From: Mesorhizobium sp. B2-3-12
GTDB lineage: Bacteria; Pseudomonadota; Alphaproteobacteria; Rhizobiales; Rhizobiaceae
Assembly: GCF_006442205.1 (NCBI RefSeq)
Contig: NZ_VFVR01000003.1
Coordinates: forward strand, 496,001 to 560,000
Reading direction: 5' to 3'
Length of the DNA stretch: 64,000 nucleotides
This document shows positions 18,587 to 28,930 of this stretch, one piece after another; the first letter of the stretch is position 1, and each line of letters opens with the position of its first letter. Both the position numbers and the translations under genes were made by a program. The notes beneath the pieces are model-generated. The model was not told the origin of the DNA. It worked only from the letters and a program-made list of their open reading frames with translations, and made no database searches.

Positions 18587-19525
18587 TTACGGCCAGCGCA
18601 CCTCCGGCGGCAGGCTGGAAAGGATCGAGGCGACATTGCCGCCGGTCTTCAGGCCGAAGATGGTGCCGCGATCGTGAAGCAGGTTGAATTCGACGTAGCG
18701 GCCGCGGCGGATGAGCTGTTCGTCGCGGTCGCCATCGGTCCAGTTGCCGTTGAAATTGGCGCGCACGAGGTGGCCGTAGACGACGAGAAAAGAACGCCCG
18801 ACATCCTGGACGAAGTTGAAATCGGCATTCCAGCCGCCTCTGTCCTCGCCCGAATGCAAATAGTCGAAAAAGATGCCGCCAACGCCGCGCGGCTCGTTGC
18901 GGTGCGATAGATAGAAGTACTCGTCGCACCAGGCTTTGTATTTCGGATAGTCGGCGACGGCGGCATTCTTCTCGCAAGCGAACTGCATGGCGCGGTGGAA
19001 GGCCGTCGTGTCGGGGTCGTCCTGGGTGCGGCGGCGGTCTAGCACCGGCGTCAGGTCGGCACCGCCGCCGAACCATTGCCTGGATGTGACCACCATGCGC
19101 GTGTTCATGTGCACGGCCGGAACGTTGGGGTTCCAGGGATGCGCGATCAGCGAAATGCCCGATGCCCAGAAGCGCGGGTCTTCCTCGGCGCCAGGCATCT
19201 GCTTCCTGAATTCGGGCGAGAATTCGCCATGGACGGTCGAGGTGTGGACGCCGACCTTCTCGAAGACGCGGCCGTGCATCATCGACATGGTGCCGCCACC
19301 GCCCTTGCCCTGGTCGCGCTCCCACGGCGTCTTTTCGAAACGGCCCGGCGACCACGAGGCCAGCGGCCCCTGGAGATCCTGCTCGATCTGCTCGAAGGCG
19401 CCGCAGATGCGCTCGCGGAGCGCCTCGAACCACAGCCGCGCCTTCATCTTCTTCTCTTCGATGTCGGCGGGCAGGCCTGCCGGTATTTCGGGTCGTTCCA
19501 AGTGCCGTCTCCGGTTGTGGGCCAC
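18587..19525 (-). CDS. hemF: Aerobic coproporphyrinogen III oxidase
   Basis: 312 residues. It oxidatively decarboxylates coproporphyrinogen III to protoporphyrinogen IX in haem synthesis using O2. Family motifs are visible: [60 protein letters not shown] and [12 protein letters not shown]. The length is normal for the family. It stands alone between small genes. Confidence 0.95.
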   Translation of the reverse strand: MAHNRRRHLERPEIPAGLPADIEEKKMKARLWFEALRERICGAFEQIEQDLQGPLASWSPGRFEKTPWERDQGKGGGGTMSMMHGRVFEKVGVHTSTVHGEFSPEFRKQMPGAEEDPRFWASGISLIAHPWNPNVPAVHMNTRMVVTSRQWFGGGADLTPVLDRRRTQDDPDTTAFHRAMQFACEKNAAVADYPKYKAWCDEYFYLSHRNEPRGVGGIFFDYLHSGEDRGGWNADFNFVQDVGRSFLVVYGHLVRANFNGNWTDGDRDEQLIRRGRYVEFNLLHDRGTIFGLKTGGNVASILSSLPPEVRWP

Positions 19526-19633
19526 CCGTGGCGGGGATTCCCGATAAATGACTCGTCTTTTGCCGGCGCGATCCCTAATCTCTTGGGGATCAGGGTCAAG
19601 TCCCGTCTGATTTAGGGTGTAAGGAGTTGCTTC

Positions 19634-19891
19634 GTGCGCACCCCGGCAAGACCGCCGCTGGATGGCTTGAAGAAAAGGCTCGACCAGAGCCGGGCCGAGC
19701 GCGAGCTCAAACCGCGCGACGGTTTTCTGCGCGAAACCTTCGTCCTGCCGCGCTCCGACGCCCGCCTCAAGGCCAAGGAGTGGTTCGAGCGCTTCCCCAA
19801 ACAGGCCTACTGGACCGAGATCGAAAGCTGGTTCGAGCGCCCGGGCGACCTGATCGAGTTCACGATCAGGCGGCTGCCGGCGGCGGATTAG
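19634..19891 (+). CDS. Small conserved hypothetical protein
   Basis: 85 basic residues without membrane segments. The C-terminal part is regular and soluble ([33 protein letters not shown]). The GTG start at 19634 is supported by AAGGAG 7 bases upstream. Its 3' end overlaps the soxR stop region by 4 bases, so the two genes are convergent. No function is assigned. Confidence 0.65.
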   Translation: MRTPARPPLDGLKKRLDQSRAERELKPRDGFLRETFVLPRSDARLKAKEWFERFPKQAYWTEIESWFERPGDLIEFTIRRLPAAD

Positions 19892-20334
19892 GATCCTACC
19901 ACCAGCCGTCTCGCGCCCGTTCCTTCCCGCGCCAGCCTGTCACCCTTGTTCCTGAGCGGACATTTGTCGATCGACATGCAGCCGCAGCCGATGCAGTCGG
20001 TCAGCCCGTCGCGCAGTTTCTTCATCTGGGCGATCTTGTGGTCGAGTTCGTCGCGCCAGGCACTTGAAAGCAGGCTCCAGTCGTCACGCGTCGGCGTGCG
20101 GCCTTCGGGAAGCGCCGCCAGCGCGGCCCCGATGTCGGCCAGCGAGATGCCGACCTCCTGGGCAATCCTGATGACCGCCACGCGCCGCAGGACGTCGCGC
20201 CCGTAGCGGCGCTGGTTGCCCGACGTGCGATGGCTGCGGATCAGGCCGCGCGTCTCGTAGAAATGCAGCGCCGACACCGCGACACCGCTGCGCCTGGCCA
20301 CCTGGCCGACCGTCAATTCCATTATCGGAGCCAT
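19888..20334 (-). CDS. soxR: Redox-sensitive MerR-family activator SoxR
   Basis: 148 residues. The N-terminal MerR helix-turn-helix ([25 protein letters not shown]) is followed by a dimerisation helix and the [2Fe-2S] motif with Cys114, Cys117, Cys119 and Cys125 ([12 protein letters not shown]). SoxR senses redox-cycling compounds. ATG at 20334 is used; an ATG four codons later is possible. A SoxR operator lies 20 bases upstream. No soxS-like gene is adjacent. Confidence 0.93.
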   Translation of the reverse strand: MAPIMELTVGQVARRSGVAVSALHFYETRGLIRSHRTSGNQRRYGRDVLRRVAVIRIAQEVGISLADIGAALAALPEGRTPTRDDWSLLSSAWRDELDHKIAQMKKLRDGLTDCIGCGCMSIDKCPLRNKGDRLAREGTGARRLVVGS

Positions 20335-20348
20335 GTCTCACTTTCCGC

Positions 20349-20379
20349 TTGACCTCAACTTAAGTTGAGCTTGTAGCCA
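20349..20379 (+). promoter_or_regulatory. SoxR-type operator and promoter
   Basis: The 16-base palindrome CTCAACTTAAGTTGAG at 20354-20369 closely matches the known enterobacterial SoxR box. On the + strand it is placed like the soxS promoter: TTGACC at 20349-20354 and a weak -10 (TAGCCA) after a 19-base spacer. On the other strand it lies just before soxR, so autoregulation is also likely. Confidence 0.8.
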
Positions 20380-20479
20380 GGAAATATCGAGTGGGCAATT
20401 GAAAGGAAAGGCGATGTGCGCCTGGGCCGGAATAACTGGTGAAACTGCCACGGTTGGGGACGAGGAGAGGCTGAAACTT

Positions 20480-20938
20480 CTAGCGGAGCTGCCGGATGGC
20501 TTCGCCCGCCACCATGGCCACGGAAAGAGCGACGTTGATGCTGCGCGCGTTGGGCTGCATCGGGATGGTCAGCCGCGCGTCCGCCGCCTGATGGACTGGA
20601 TCCGGCACGCCCGCGGATTCGCGGCCAAACAGCAGGATGTCGCGGTCGGTGAAGCTGAAGTCGGTGTAGGGGATCGCGGCCTTGGTCGACAGCAGCACCA
20701 GCCGGTCCGCGCGGGCCTTGCGCCACGCCTCGAAGGCGTTCCAGTCGACATGCCGGGTCAGGGCGGCCATTTCGAGGTAGTCCATGCCGGCACGTTTCAG
20801 CGCCTTGTCGGAAAGCGGAAAGCCGGCAGGCTCGATGATGTCGACGCCAAGGCCGAGGCACGCGGCGAAGCGCAGGATTGTCCCGGTATTGCCGGCAATG
20901 TCCGGCTGGTAGAGCGCGATGCGGAGACCATTGTTCAC
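20480..20938 (-). CDS. trmL: tRNA (cytidine/uridine-34-2'-O)-methyltransferase TrmL
   Basis: 152-residue SPOUT methyltransferase that methylates the wobble ribose of certain tRNA-Leu. Motifs: ALYQPDIAGNTGTILRFAA, then LLFGRESAGVP and IPMQPNARSINVALSVA, which form the knotted SAM site. Full length and normal start at 20938. Any transcript from the SoxR-type promoter reading right would be antisense to it. Confidence 0.93.
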   Translation of the reverse strand: MNNGLRIALYQPDIAGNTGTILRFAACLGLGVDIIEPAGFPLSDKALKRAGMDYLEMAALTRHVDWNAFEAWRKARADRLVLLSTKAAIPYTDFSFTDRDILLFGRESAGVPDPVHQAADARLTIPMQPNARSINVALSVAMVAGEAIRQLR

Positions 20939-21078
20939 TTCCGCGTCCTTCTAATAAGTGGCAGATCGGCCACAGCGGCTCCCTGGTTTTGGAAATTCCT
21001 GGACCCGCGGGTGGCCATTTTTTTCGAAGTCGGGTATACGACCAGCATTGTCAACCCGAACCGAAGGAGGGGTAATTC

Positions 21079-21156
21079 ATGATGACCATGCACATCCAGC
21101 GCCCCACCCGTGGGCTCAACTGCGCCCTGGCGGTTTCGGTACGACGTTTCTCCTGA
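21079..21156 (+). CDS. Candidate 25-residue leader peptide upstream of ABC exporters
   Basis: ATG at 21079 follows an almost ideal ribosome site (AAGGAGGGG, 6-base spacer). The peptide begins MMTMHIQRPTRG and ends ALAVSVRRFS, then TGA. An Arg-Arg-Phe near its end and its place before ABC exporter genes suggest a regulatory leader rather than a functional protein. The segment GGTTTCGG inside it can pair with CCGAAACC at about 21185-21193. A possible -10 (GTATAC) lies at 21034-21039. Confidence 0.55.
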   Translation: MMTMHIQRPTRGLNCALAVSVRRFS

Positions 21157-21221
21157 TCTTTTAGGCACTTCCGCACCGATCTCCGCCGAAACCATACCCT
21201 GGTCTTCGAAGGAATCCTGCG

Positions 21222-21743
21222 ATGTTTTTCAAGCTGCCGAAGGGGCCGATGGCCCCGTCCCAACGCGTTCCGACTGATCCGCCGCCGATCCCGCGGCACG
21301 ATGTCGATCATCCTTTCTATCTCTATTTCAACACGGAGGACGGACCGATGTTCGATCCCTACAGAATACCGGGCTCGAGGAGCCTGCATATCCACCGGCT
21401 GCCGACCTGGGCGCTGTTGATCGGCGAGACCTATTCGTCGGCGGTCCATGCCGAAGTGCGCCGCCGTCCGCATCGCGGCATGCTGCCGGACGTCGATTTC
21501 TCGCGCGCGGTCCCCGACCCGGGCCGGCCTTCGCTGGTGCGCCGCATCATCCGGCTGATCCGGCCGGGAGCGAAAAGCCGGACCGGTGGTGCCGTGTCGT
21601 CAGGATCGACAAAGATGCCTGTCGGCGAAAAGCCGGCGAACTCCTATATAGCGCGAAGCAGGGCCGACGCTCCGGATGATTCCGGAGCGTCGGCCCTCGA
21701 TGCCATGCGGTCCGAGGACTTCGTACGCCGCCAAGCCGCGTAA
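21222..21743 (+). CDS. Unrecognised ORF between leader peptide and ABC exporters
   Basis: 173 codons with AAGGA ahead of ATG 21222. The predicted protein is Pro/Arg-rich, has no membrane segment, signal peptide or known motif, and ends with a low-complexity tail. Near its 3' end (21660-21697) the DNA forms a perfect 17-bp hairpin, unusual for coding sequence. It may be a small regulator, a rapidly evolving protein, or not translated beyond the hairpin. It ends 29 bases before the first exporter gene. Confidence 0.4.
   Translation: MFFKLPKGPMAPSQRVPTDPPPIPRHDVDHPFYLYFNTEDGPMFDPYRIPGSRSLHIHRLPTWALLIGETYSSAVHAEVRRRPHRGMLPDVDFSRAVPDPGRPSLVRRIIRLIRPGAKSRTGGAVSSGSTKMPVGEKPANSYIARSRADAPDDSGASALDAMRSEDFVRRQAA
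21660..21697. other. Perfect 17-bp hairpin before the ABC exporter genes
   Basis: AGGGCCGACGCTCCGGA pairs exactly with TCCGGAGCGTCGGCCCT around a TGAT loop. No T-run follows, so it is more likely an RNA stability, pausing or attenuation structure than a simple terminator. It lies 76 bases upstream of the exporter start. Confidence 0.8.
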
Positions 21744-21772
21744 GCGGAAAACAGATTTTACAGGCATGACCT

Positions 21773-23659
21773 ATGTTGTTGTTTAGCTGGTTTGAAAGAA
21801 GGCTCGATCCGTTCCCGGCAGCGGAGCCGGTCGAGCCGCCCAGGACGCTGGTTGCCTTCTGCCTGCATTATACGCGCGGGGCATGGTCCTATATTCTTGT
21901 CGATGCGGTGCTGGTCGCGGCCATCGCCATCGCGGAAGTGTGGATGTTCGGCTTCCTCGGCCGCATCGTCGACTGGCTGTCGGGCCAGAACCGCGAGACC
22001 TTCCTGCAGACGGAAGGCTGGAAGCTCGCCGGCATGGCCTTCATCGTATTGTTCGCGCTGCCCGGCACGGTTTGGCTGCATTCGCTGCTCAACCAGCAGA
22101 CGCTGATGGGCAATTACCCCATGCGCATCCGCTGGCAGGTGCACCGCTACCTGCTCAAGCAATCGATGAGCTTCTACCAGGACGAGTTCGCCGGCCGCAT
22201 CGCCACCAAGCTGATGCAGACCGCGCTTGCCGTGCGCGAATGCGTCATCAAGGTGATCGACGTCCTGAACTACGTCGTCGTCTATTTCCTCGGCATGCTG
22301 TTGATTGTCGGTTCGGCCGACTGGCGGCTGGCGGCGCCGCTTGGCGTCTGGATGGTCGGATATATCCTGTTGCTGCGCTTCTTCATCCCGCGACTGGGCA
22401 AGGTCGGCGAGGAGCAGGCGAATGCGCGCTCGACCATGACCGGCCGCGTCGTCGACAGCTACACCAACATCCAGACGGTCAAGCTGTTTTCCCATTCACG
22501 CCGCGAGGCCGCCTTCGCCAGGGAAGGCATGATGGGCTTCCTCGATACGGTCTACCGGTCGATGCGGCTGGTGACGCTGCTGTTCGGCTCGCTCTACATA
22601 CTGAACGCGCTGCTGCTGTTCTCGGTCACCGCCATCTCGCTGTGGCTGTGGATGGGGCAAGTGGTGACGATCGGTGCGGTCGCCGTGGTCATCGGTCTGG
22701 TGCTCCGGATGTGGGGCATGTCGCAGTGGATCATGTGGGAAATGTCGAGCCTGTTCGAGAATATCGGCACGGTGCAGGACGGCATTGCCTCGATTTCGTT
22801 GCCGCGCCTGGTCGAGGACAGGCCGGATGCCAAGGAGATCATCGTTTCCAAAGGCGATATCCGCTTCGAGGATATCCGCTTCCATTACGGCAAGCAGAAA
22901 GGCGTCATCGAAAACCTGTCGCTGGTGGTCAAGCCGGGCGAGAAGGTCGGCATTGTCGGCCGCTCGGGCGCCGGCAAGTCGACGCTGGTCAATCTCTTGC
23001 TGCGCTTCTACGACCTGGAAAGCGGCCGGATCCTGATCGACGGCCAGGAGATCGCCGGCGTGAAACAGGATTCGCTGCGCGCGCAGATCGGGATGGTCAC
23101 GCAGGATACCTCGCTGCTGCATCGTTCGGTGCGCGAAAATATCCTCTATGGCCGGCCCGATGCCACCGACGAGATGCTGCTCGAGGCGGCGCGGCGGGCC
23201 GAGGCGATGGATTTCATATCAGGACTTTCGGACCATCATGGACGCAAGGGGTTCGACGCCTATGTCGGCGACCGCGGCGTCAAACTGTCCGGCGGTCAAC
23301 GGCAACGCATCGCCATTGCTCGCGTTATGTTGAAGGACGCGCCCATACTTATCCTTGACGAGGCGACGTCGGCGCTCGATTCCGAGGCGGAAGCCGCCAT
23401 CCAGGAGAACCTCTACAAGCTCATGCAAGGCAAGACCGTCATCGCCATCGCGCACCGGCTGTCGACCATCGCGGCGATGGACAGGCTCGTCGTGATGGAC
23501 CAGGGTCGCGTCATCGAGGAGGGCTCGCACGAGGAACTGGTCGCCAGAGGCGGACTCTACGCGCAGCTCTGGCAGCGCCAGTCGGGTGGGTTCCTGCTCG
23601 ATGACGTCCCAGTCGAAGCCGCCAATGACGCAATAGCAAAGGGGCAAGCCGCAGAATGA
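21773..23659 (+). CDS. ABC exporter half-transporter (fused permease-ATPase) 1
   Basis: 628 residues. The six-helix type IV exporter membrane domain covers about residues 30-330. The ATPase has Walker A GRSGAGKST at 396-404, LSGGQ at 505-509, ILILDE at 525-530 and an IAHRLSTI H-loop. It resembles MsbA/multidrug-type exporters of rhizobia, but the substrate cannot be told. It is followed after 10 bases by a paralogue, suggesting a heterodimer or a duplicated pair. Confidence 0.9.
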   Translation: MLLFSWFERRLDPFPAAEPVEPPRTLVAFCLHYTRGAWSYILVDAVLVAAIAIAEVWMFGFLGRIVDWLSGQNRETFLQTEGWKLAGMAFIVLFALPGTVWLHSLLNQQTLMGNYPMRIRWQVHRYLLKQSMSFYQDEFAGRIATKLMQTALAVRECVIKVIDVLNYVVVYFLGMLLIVGSADWRLAAPLGVWMVGYILLLRFFIPRLGKVGEEQANARSTMTGRVVDSYTNIQTVKLFSHSRREAAFAREGMMGFLDTVYRSMRLVTLLFGSLYILNALLLFSVTAISLWLWMGQVVTIGAVAVVIGLVLRMWGMSQWIMWEMSSLFENIGTVQDGIASISLPRLVEDRPDAKEIIVSKGDIRFEDIRFHYGKQKGVIENLSLVVKPGEKVGIVGRSGAGKSTLVNLLLRFYDLESGRILIDGQEIAGVKQDSLRAQIGMVTQDTSLLHRSVRENILYGRPDATDEMLLEAARRAEAMDFISGLSDHHGRKGFDAYVGDRGVKLSGGQRQRIAIARVMLKDAPILILDEATSALDSEAEAAIQENLYKLMQGKTVIAIAHRLSTIAAMDRLVVMDQGRVIEEGSHEELVARGGLYAQLWQRQSGGFLLDDVPVEAANDAIAKGQAAE

Positions 23660-23669
23660 TGGCCGCCGC

Positions 23670-25553
<1,884 letters not shown>

Positions 25554-25557
25554 GCGC

Positions 25558-26049
25558 ATGGGTGGATCGCCAGAGGTCAGCCCAGGAATCGACCCAGAGA
25601 GGGGCTATGTGCTCAAGCGGCTGCGGCCAACCGTGGCGGCCTTCGACACGTTGAAGGAAGAGAGCCGGCTGGAAGGCTACTGGATGCTGGTGCGCCTGAG
25701 CGATGGCTGGGCAAGCGGCCGCAACAAGTTCCTGAAGCGGGGCGAGGCGCTGTTCGGGGCATGGCATGACCGGGACCTCGCCGGCGTGTGCGGGCTGAAC
25801 ATCGATCCCTATTTCGAGGGCAGGGACCAGGGCCGGGTCCGTCACCTGTTCGTCAGCGCGCGCCACCGCCGCAACGGCCTTGGCCGCATGCTGGTGGAAA
25901 CTGTTGCCGACAGGGCTCGCCAGTATTTTTCAGTCTTGAACACCCGCGCGCCACCGGAAGCCTTCGGTTTTTACGAACGGCTTGGCTTTCAACGCGTGGA
26001 AGGCGAAGAATTCGTCACCCATCGCATGATTTTCGGGAAAGGGGGCTGA
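25558..26049 (+). CDS. GNAT-family N-acetyltransferase
   Basis: 163 residues. The acetyl-CoA site motif RHLFVSARHRRNGLGRML is present (residues about 96-115), followed by LNTRAPPEAFGFYERLGFQ, the usual GNAT C-terminal strand-helix. ATG at 25558 lies 4 bases after the exporter stop, so it is probably cotranscribed. The substrate is unknown. An acetyltransferase next to exporters may modify an exported or toxic compound, which is inference. Confidence 0.85.
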   Translation: MGGSPEVSPGIDPERGYVLKRLRPTVAAFDTLKEESRLEGYWMLVRLSDGWASGRNKFLKRGEALFGAWHDRDLAGVCGLNIDPYFEGRDQGRVRHLFVSARHRRNGLGRMLVETVADRARQYFSVLNTRAPPEAFGFYERLGFQRVEGEEFVTHRMIFGKGG

Positions 26050-26050
26050 A

Positions 26051-26362
26051 ATGTCCTTGCGTCCACCGTCTCATCTTGCCGGCGCTACCGCTGCCGAAGC
26101 CGCCTTCGATGCGCTCGGTCATGAAATCCTGGCGGAAAAAGCGGCCGCTCTCGGGCGCGCCGGTCAAAAGGTGGAGGAAACGCTGGCCCGGCTGGCCAGC
26201 AATGCCGAGGAGGACCTGCGTCCCCTTCTTCTCAAGGAGGCCGCCGTGGCCGTCCACGCCTATTTCATCCAGCGCGAACTGTGCGGCTTTCGAAAGCACG
26301 ATGCCGTCATCCGCGAATACAACATCCCCAGGGCGGTACTTGTCCGGTTGGGAGCGACGTAA
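26051..26362 (+). CDS. DUF6665-like small helical protein
   Basis: 103 residues, helical, with the block HEILAEKAAALGRAGQKVEETLARL and a C-terminal REYNIPRAVLVRLGA. I recognise this as the DUF6665 type found in Rhizobiales. Function unknown. It begins one base after the GNAT stop and so belongs to the same operon. It is convergent with the cupin gene. Confidence 0.7.
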   Translation: MSLRPPSHLAGATAAEAAFDALGHEILAEKAAALGRAGQKVEETLARLASNAEEDLRPLLLKEAAVAVHAYFIQRELCGFRKHDAVIREYNIPRAVLVRLGAT

Positions 26363-26365
26363 GGA

Positions 26366-26710
26366 TCACTCCAGCCATTCGGTGATGAACGTGCCGTTCT
26401 CGTGGATGTCGGTCGTTTCCAGCGGGCCGGGGCCGAGATTGGTGAATTTGTGCGGCGTGTTGGGCGGCACGATGACGATCTGGCCGGCGGAGGCCTCGAT
26501 TTCCCGGTCGCCGACCGTGAACAGGGCGCTGCCCTGGCGGATGATGAAGATCTCCGCATAGGGATGGGAATGCAGCCGCGGGCCGCCGCCTGTGTCGGGC
26601 AGATGATTGAAGATCAGGCAGGAGTTGGAACCGTAGACGCCGCACTGCAGTTCGCCCTTCCAGCGGTCGGGACGAACAGCCCATTCCTCGCGATCGATGA
26701 CATGCGCCAT
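26366..26710 (-). CDS. Cupin-domain protein
   Basis: 114 residues, one small beta-barrel. The first cupin motif is GGGPRLHSHPYAEIFIIRQG with metal-binding His residues, and the second is PPNTPHKFTNLGPG. It could be an oxygenase, isomerase or sensor, and the fold alone does not tell. The gene is monocistronic, and its start at 26710 is followed upstream by a 314-base gap. Confidence 0.85.
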   Translation of the reverse strand: MAHVIDREEWAVRPDRWKGELQCGVYGSNSCLIFNHLPDTGGGPRLHSHPYAEIFIIRQGSALFTVGDREIEASAGQIVIVPPNTPHKFTNLGPGPLETTDIHENGTFITEWLE

Positions 26711-27024
26711 GACGGGGAAGATAGATCACACCGACATCCTGTGTCGAGGTAAACAGAGATGCCGGATTTGCGGTTGTTTCCCGGTTGTTTAGCCGTCCTT
26801 CGCGGCCATTCGCCGCCTTGTCGCGCGATAGGGTATTTTGTCCCCGCGACAATCTGCCCTTGTGCCTTGACCCGTCTGGACAAAAACGGGCTTCACGCAT
26901 AAACCGAAGTCCAAATGCCGGAGGAATTCGCTAGCCTGTTCGCCATGCGCTGTCGGGTTGGCGTGATTGAGCGGGGAACAAGGCTCGGCCACCGGCGCGG
27001 AAGAGGCGAAAGGATCAGGCACCC
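26711..27024. other. Intergenic region before petA
   Basis: 314 bases between the divergent cupin gene and petA. It should hold the petABC promoter. A TTGACC at 26867-26872 is a possible -35, but I see no convincing -10 at 17 bases. No ORF with coding character was found. Confidence 0.5.
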
Positions 27025-27585
27025 GTGAGCGCAACCGACATCCACGATCCCAATCGTCGAGATTTTCTCTACGTCGCCACCGGCATGGCCGCTGTGGTCG
27101 GCGCCGGTGCCGTCGCCTGGCCGTTCATCGACCAGATGCGCCCTGACGCCTCGACGCTGGCGCTCGCTTCGGTCGAGGTCGACGTCTCCTCGCTGACGCC
27201 TGGGAGCTCGCTGATCGTCAAGTGGCGCGGCAAGCCGGTCGTGGTGCGCAACCGCACCGAAAAGGAAATGAAGGACGGCGAGGCCGTCAGCCTCTCCGAT
27301 CTCAAGGATCCGATCGCCCGCAACGCCAATTTGCCGTCCGATGCGCCGGCGACCGATGCCAACCGCACCACGCCCGGCAAGGAAGCCTGGATGGTGATGG
27401 TTCAGGTCTGCACGCATCTGGGCTGCATTCCACTCGGCCAGGAAGGCGATTTCGGCGGCTGGTTCTGCCCGTGCCACGGCTCGCAATACGACACCGCTGG
27501 CCGCATCCGCAAAGGCCCGGCGCCGGAGAACATGGCGATTCCGGTATTCAAATTCATTTCCGATACCAAACTCCTTATCGGTTGA
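27025..27585 (+). CDS. petA: Ubiquinol-cytochrome c reductase Rieske iron-sulfur subunit
   Basis: 186 residues. A twin-arginine-like start ([11 protein letters not shown]) precedes the single membrane anchor (about 16-36). The [2Fe-2S] ligands are Cys129 and His131 (CTHLGC) and Cys148 and His151 (CPCHG). It takes electrons from ubiquinol at the Qo site of the bc1 complex. The start is GTG at 27025. petB follows after 16 bases. Confidence 0.96.
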   Translation: MSATDIHDPNRRDFLYVATGMAAVVGAGAVAWPFIDQMRPDASTLALASVEVDVSSLTPGSSLIVKWRGKPVVVRNRTEKEMKDGEAVSLSDLKDPIARNANLPSDAPATDANRTTPGKEAWMVMVQVCTHLGCIPLGQEGDFGGWFCPCHGSQYDTAGRIRKGPAPENMAIPVFKFISDTKLLIG

Positions 27586-27601
27586 GGCAGGGGATATTTC
27601 G

Positions 27602-28903
27602 ATGAGCGAGGGACACTCGACCTATACGCCGAAGACCGGTATCGAACGCTGGTTCGACGCCCGCATGCCGCTGCCCAGGATGGTCTATGACAGCTTCATC
27701 GCCTATCCGGTGCCGCGCAACCTGAACTATATGTGGACCTTCGGCGGCATCCTGGCGATCATGCTGGTTTCGCAGATCCTGACCGGCATCGTGCTGGCGA
27801 TGCACTATACGTCGGACAGCGCTCTCGCCTTCAATTCGGTCGAGAAGATCATGCGCGACGTCAATTCCGGCTGGCTGTTGCGCTACATGCATGCCAACGG
27901 CGCCTCGTTCTTCTTCATCGCGGTCTACCTGCATATCTTCCGCGGTCTTTATTACGGCTCCTACAAGGCGCCGCGCGAACTGCTGTGGATCCTGGGCTGC
28001 ATCATCTATCTGCTGATGATGGCGACCGGCTTCATGGGCTACGTGCTGCCTTGGGGGCAGATGAGCTTCTGGGGCGCCACGGTCATCACCGGCTTCTTCA
28101 GCGCGATTCCGCTGGTCGGTGACTGGATCCAGCAGTTGCTGCTCGGCGGCTTCGCCGTCGACAACCCGACGCTGAACCGCTTCTTCGCGCTGCATTATCT
28201 CTTGCCGTTCATGATCGCCGGCGTCGTCGTGCTGCACGTCTGGGCGCTGCATGTCGTGGGCCAGTCGAACCCGACCGGCATCGAGGTCAAGTCGAAGACC
28301 GACACCGTCGCCTTCACGCCCTACGCGACCATCAAGGACGCGTTCGGCATGATCGTGTTCCTGTTCATCTTCGCCTATTTCATCTTCTTCCTGCCGAACT
28401 ATCTCGGCCACGCCGATAATTACATCGTCGCCAACCCGCTGAAGACGCCAGCCCATATCGTGCCGGAATGGTACTTCCTGCCGTTCTACGCGATCCTGCG
28501 CGCCATCACCTTCAACATCGGGCCGATCAATTCCAAGCTCGGCGGCGTGCTGTGCATGTTCGGCGCTATCGTCATGCTGTTCCTGGTGCCGTGGCTCGAC
28601 ACCTCCAAGGTGCGCTCGGCGGTCTACAGGCCCTGGTACAAGCTGTTCTTCTGGCTGTTCGTGGCCGATGCCATCCTGCTTGGCTGGCTGGGCTCGCAGC
28701 CGGCGGAAGGCAGCTATGTGTTCATGGCGCAGATGGCGACACTGTTCTACTTCGCCTTCTTCCTGATCGTCCTGCCGGTGCTCGGCCTGATCGAGACGCC
28801 GCGCAGGCTGCCCAACTCGATCACCGAGGCGGTGCTCGAGAAGAACAAGGGCGGCAGCGGGCATCCGGCGGGCGCCACGGCAGCACCTGAGACCAAGGGC
28901 TGA
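27602..28903 (+). CDS. petB: Cytochrome b of the bc1 complex
   Basis: 433 residues with eight hydrophobic helices. The Qo motif [13 protein letters not shown] is present, and the haem-ligand histidines lie in helices 2 and 4 (e.g. [18 protein letters not shown]). petB and petC are separate genes here, unlike the fused fbcH arrangement of Bradyrhizobium. Confidence 0.96.
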   Translation: MSEGHSTYTPKTGIERWFDARMPLPRMVYDSFIAYPVPRNLNYMWTFGGILAIMLVSQILTGIVLAMHYTSDSALAFNSVEKIMRDVNSGWLLRYMHANGASFFFIAVYLHIFRGLYYGSYKAPRELLWILGCIIYLLMMATGFMGYVLPWGQMSFWGATVITGFFSAIPLVGDWIQQLLLGGFAVDNPTLNRFFALHYLLPFMIAGVVVLHVWALHVVGQSNPTGIEVKSKTDTVAFTPYATIKDAFGMIVFLFIFAYFIFFLPNYLGHADNYIVANPLKTPAHIVPEWYFLPFYAILRAITFNIGPINSKLGGVLCMFGAIVMLFLVPWLDTSKVRSAVYRPWYKLFFWLFVADAILLGWLGSQPAEGSYVFMAQMATLFYFAFFLIVLPVLGLIETPRRLPNSITEAVLEKNKGGSGHPAGATAAPETKG

Positions 28904-28930
28904 GCGGTAGAGAATCTAAGGGGATTTGGC

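Noticed and set aside
20399-21082. 227-codon plus-strand frame downstream of the SoxR promoter with a GAAAGGAAAGG site
   Set aside because: Most of it is the exact antisense of trmL and has no motif. The transcript may be real but not this protein.
26614-26883. Minus-strand 89-codon frame in the gap upstream of petA
   Set aside because: It overlaps the cupin start, has no ribosome site and no protein-like pattern.
27575-28864. 429-codon open frame antisense to petB
   Set aside because: petB is unambiguous; the antisense frame is full of His/Asp/Gln typical for shadows.
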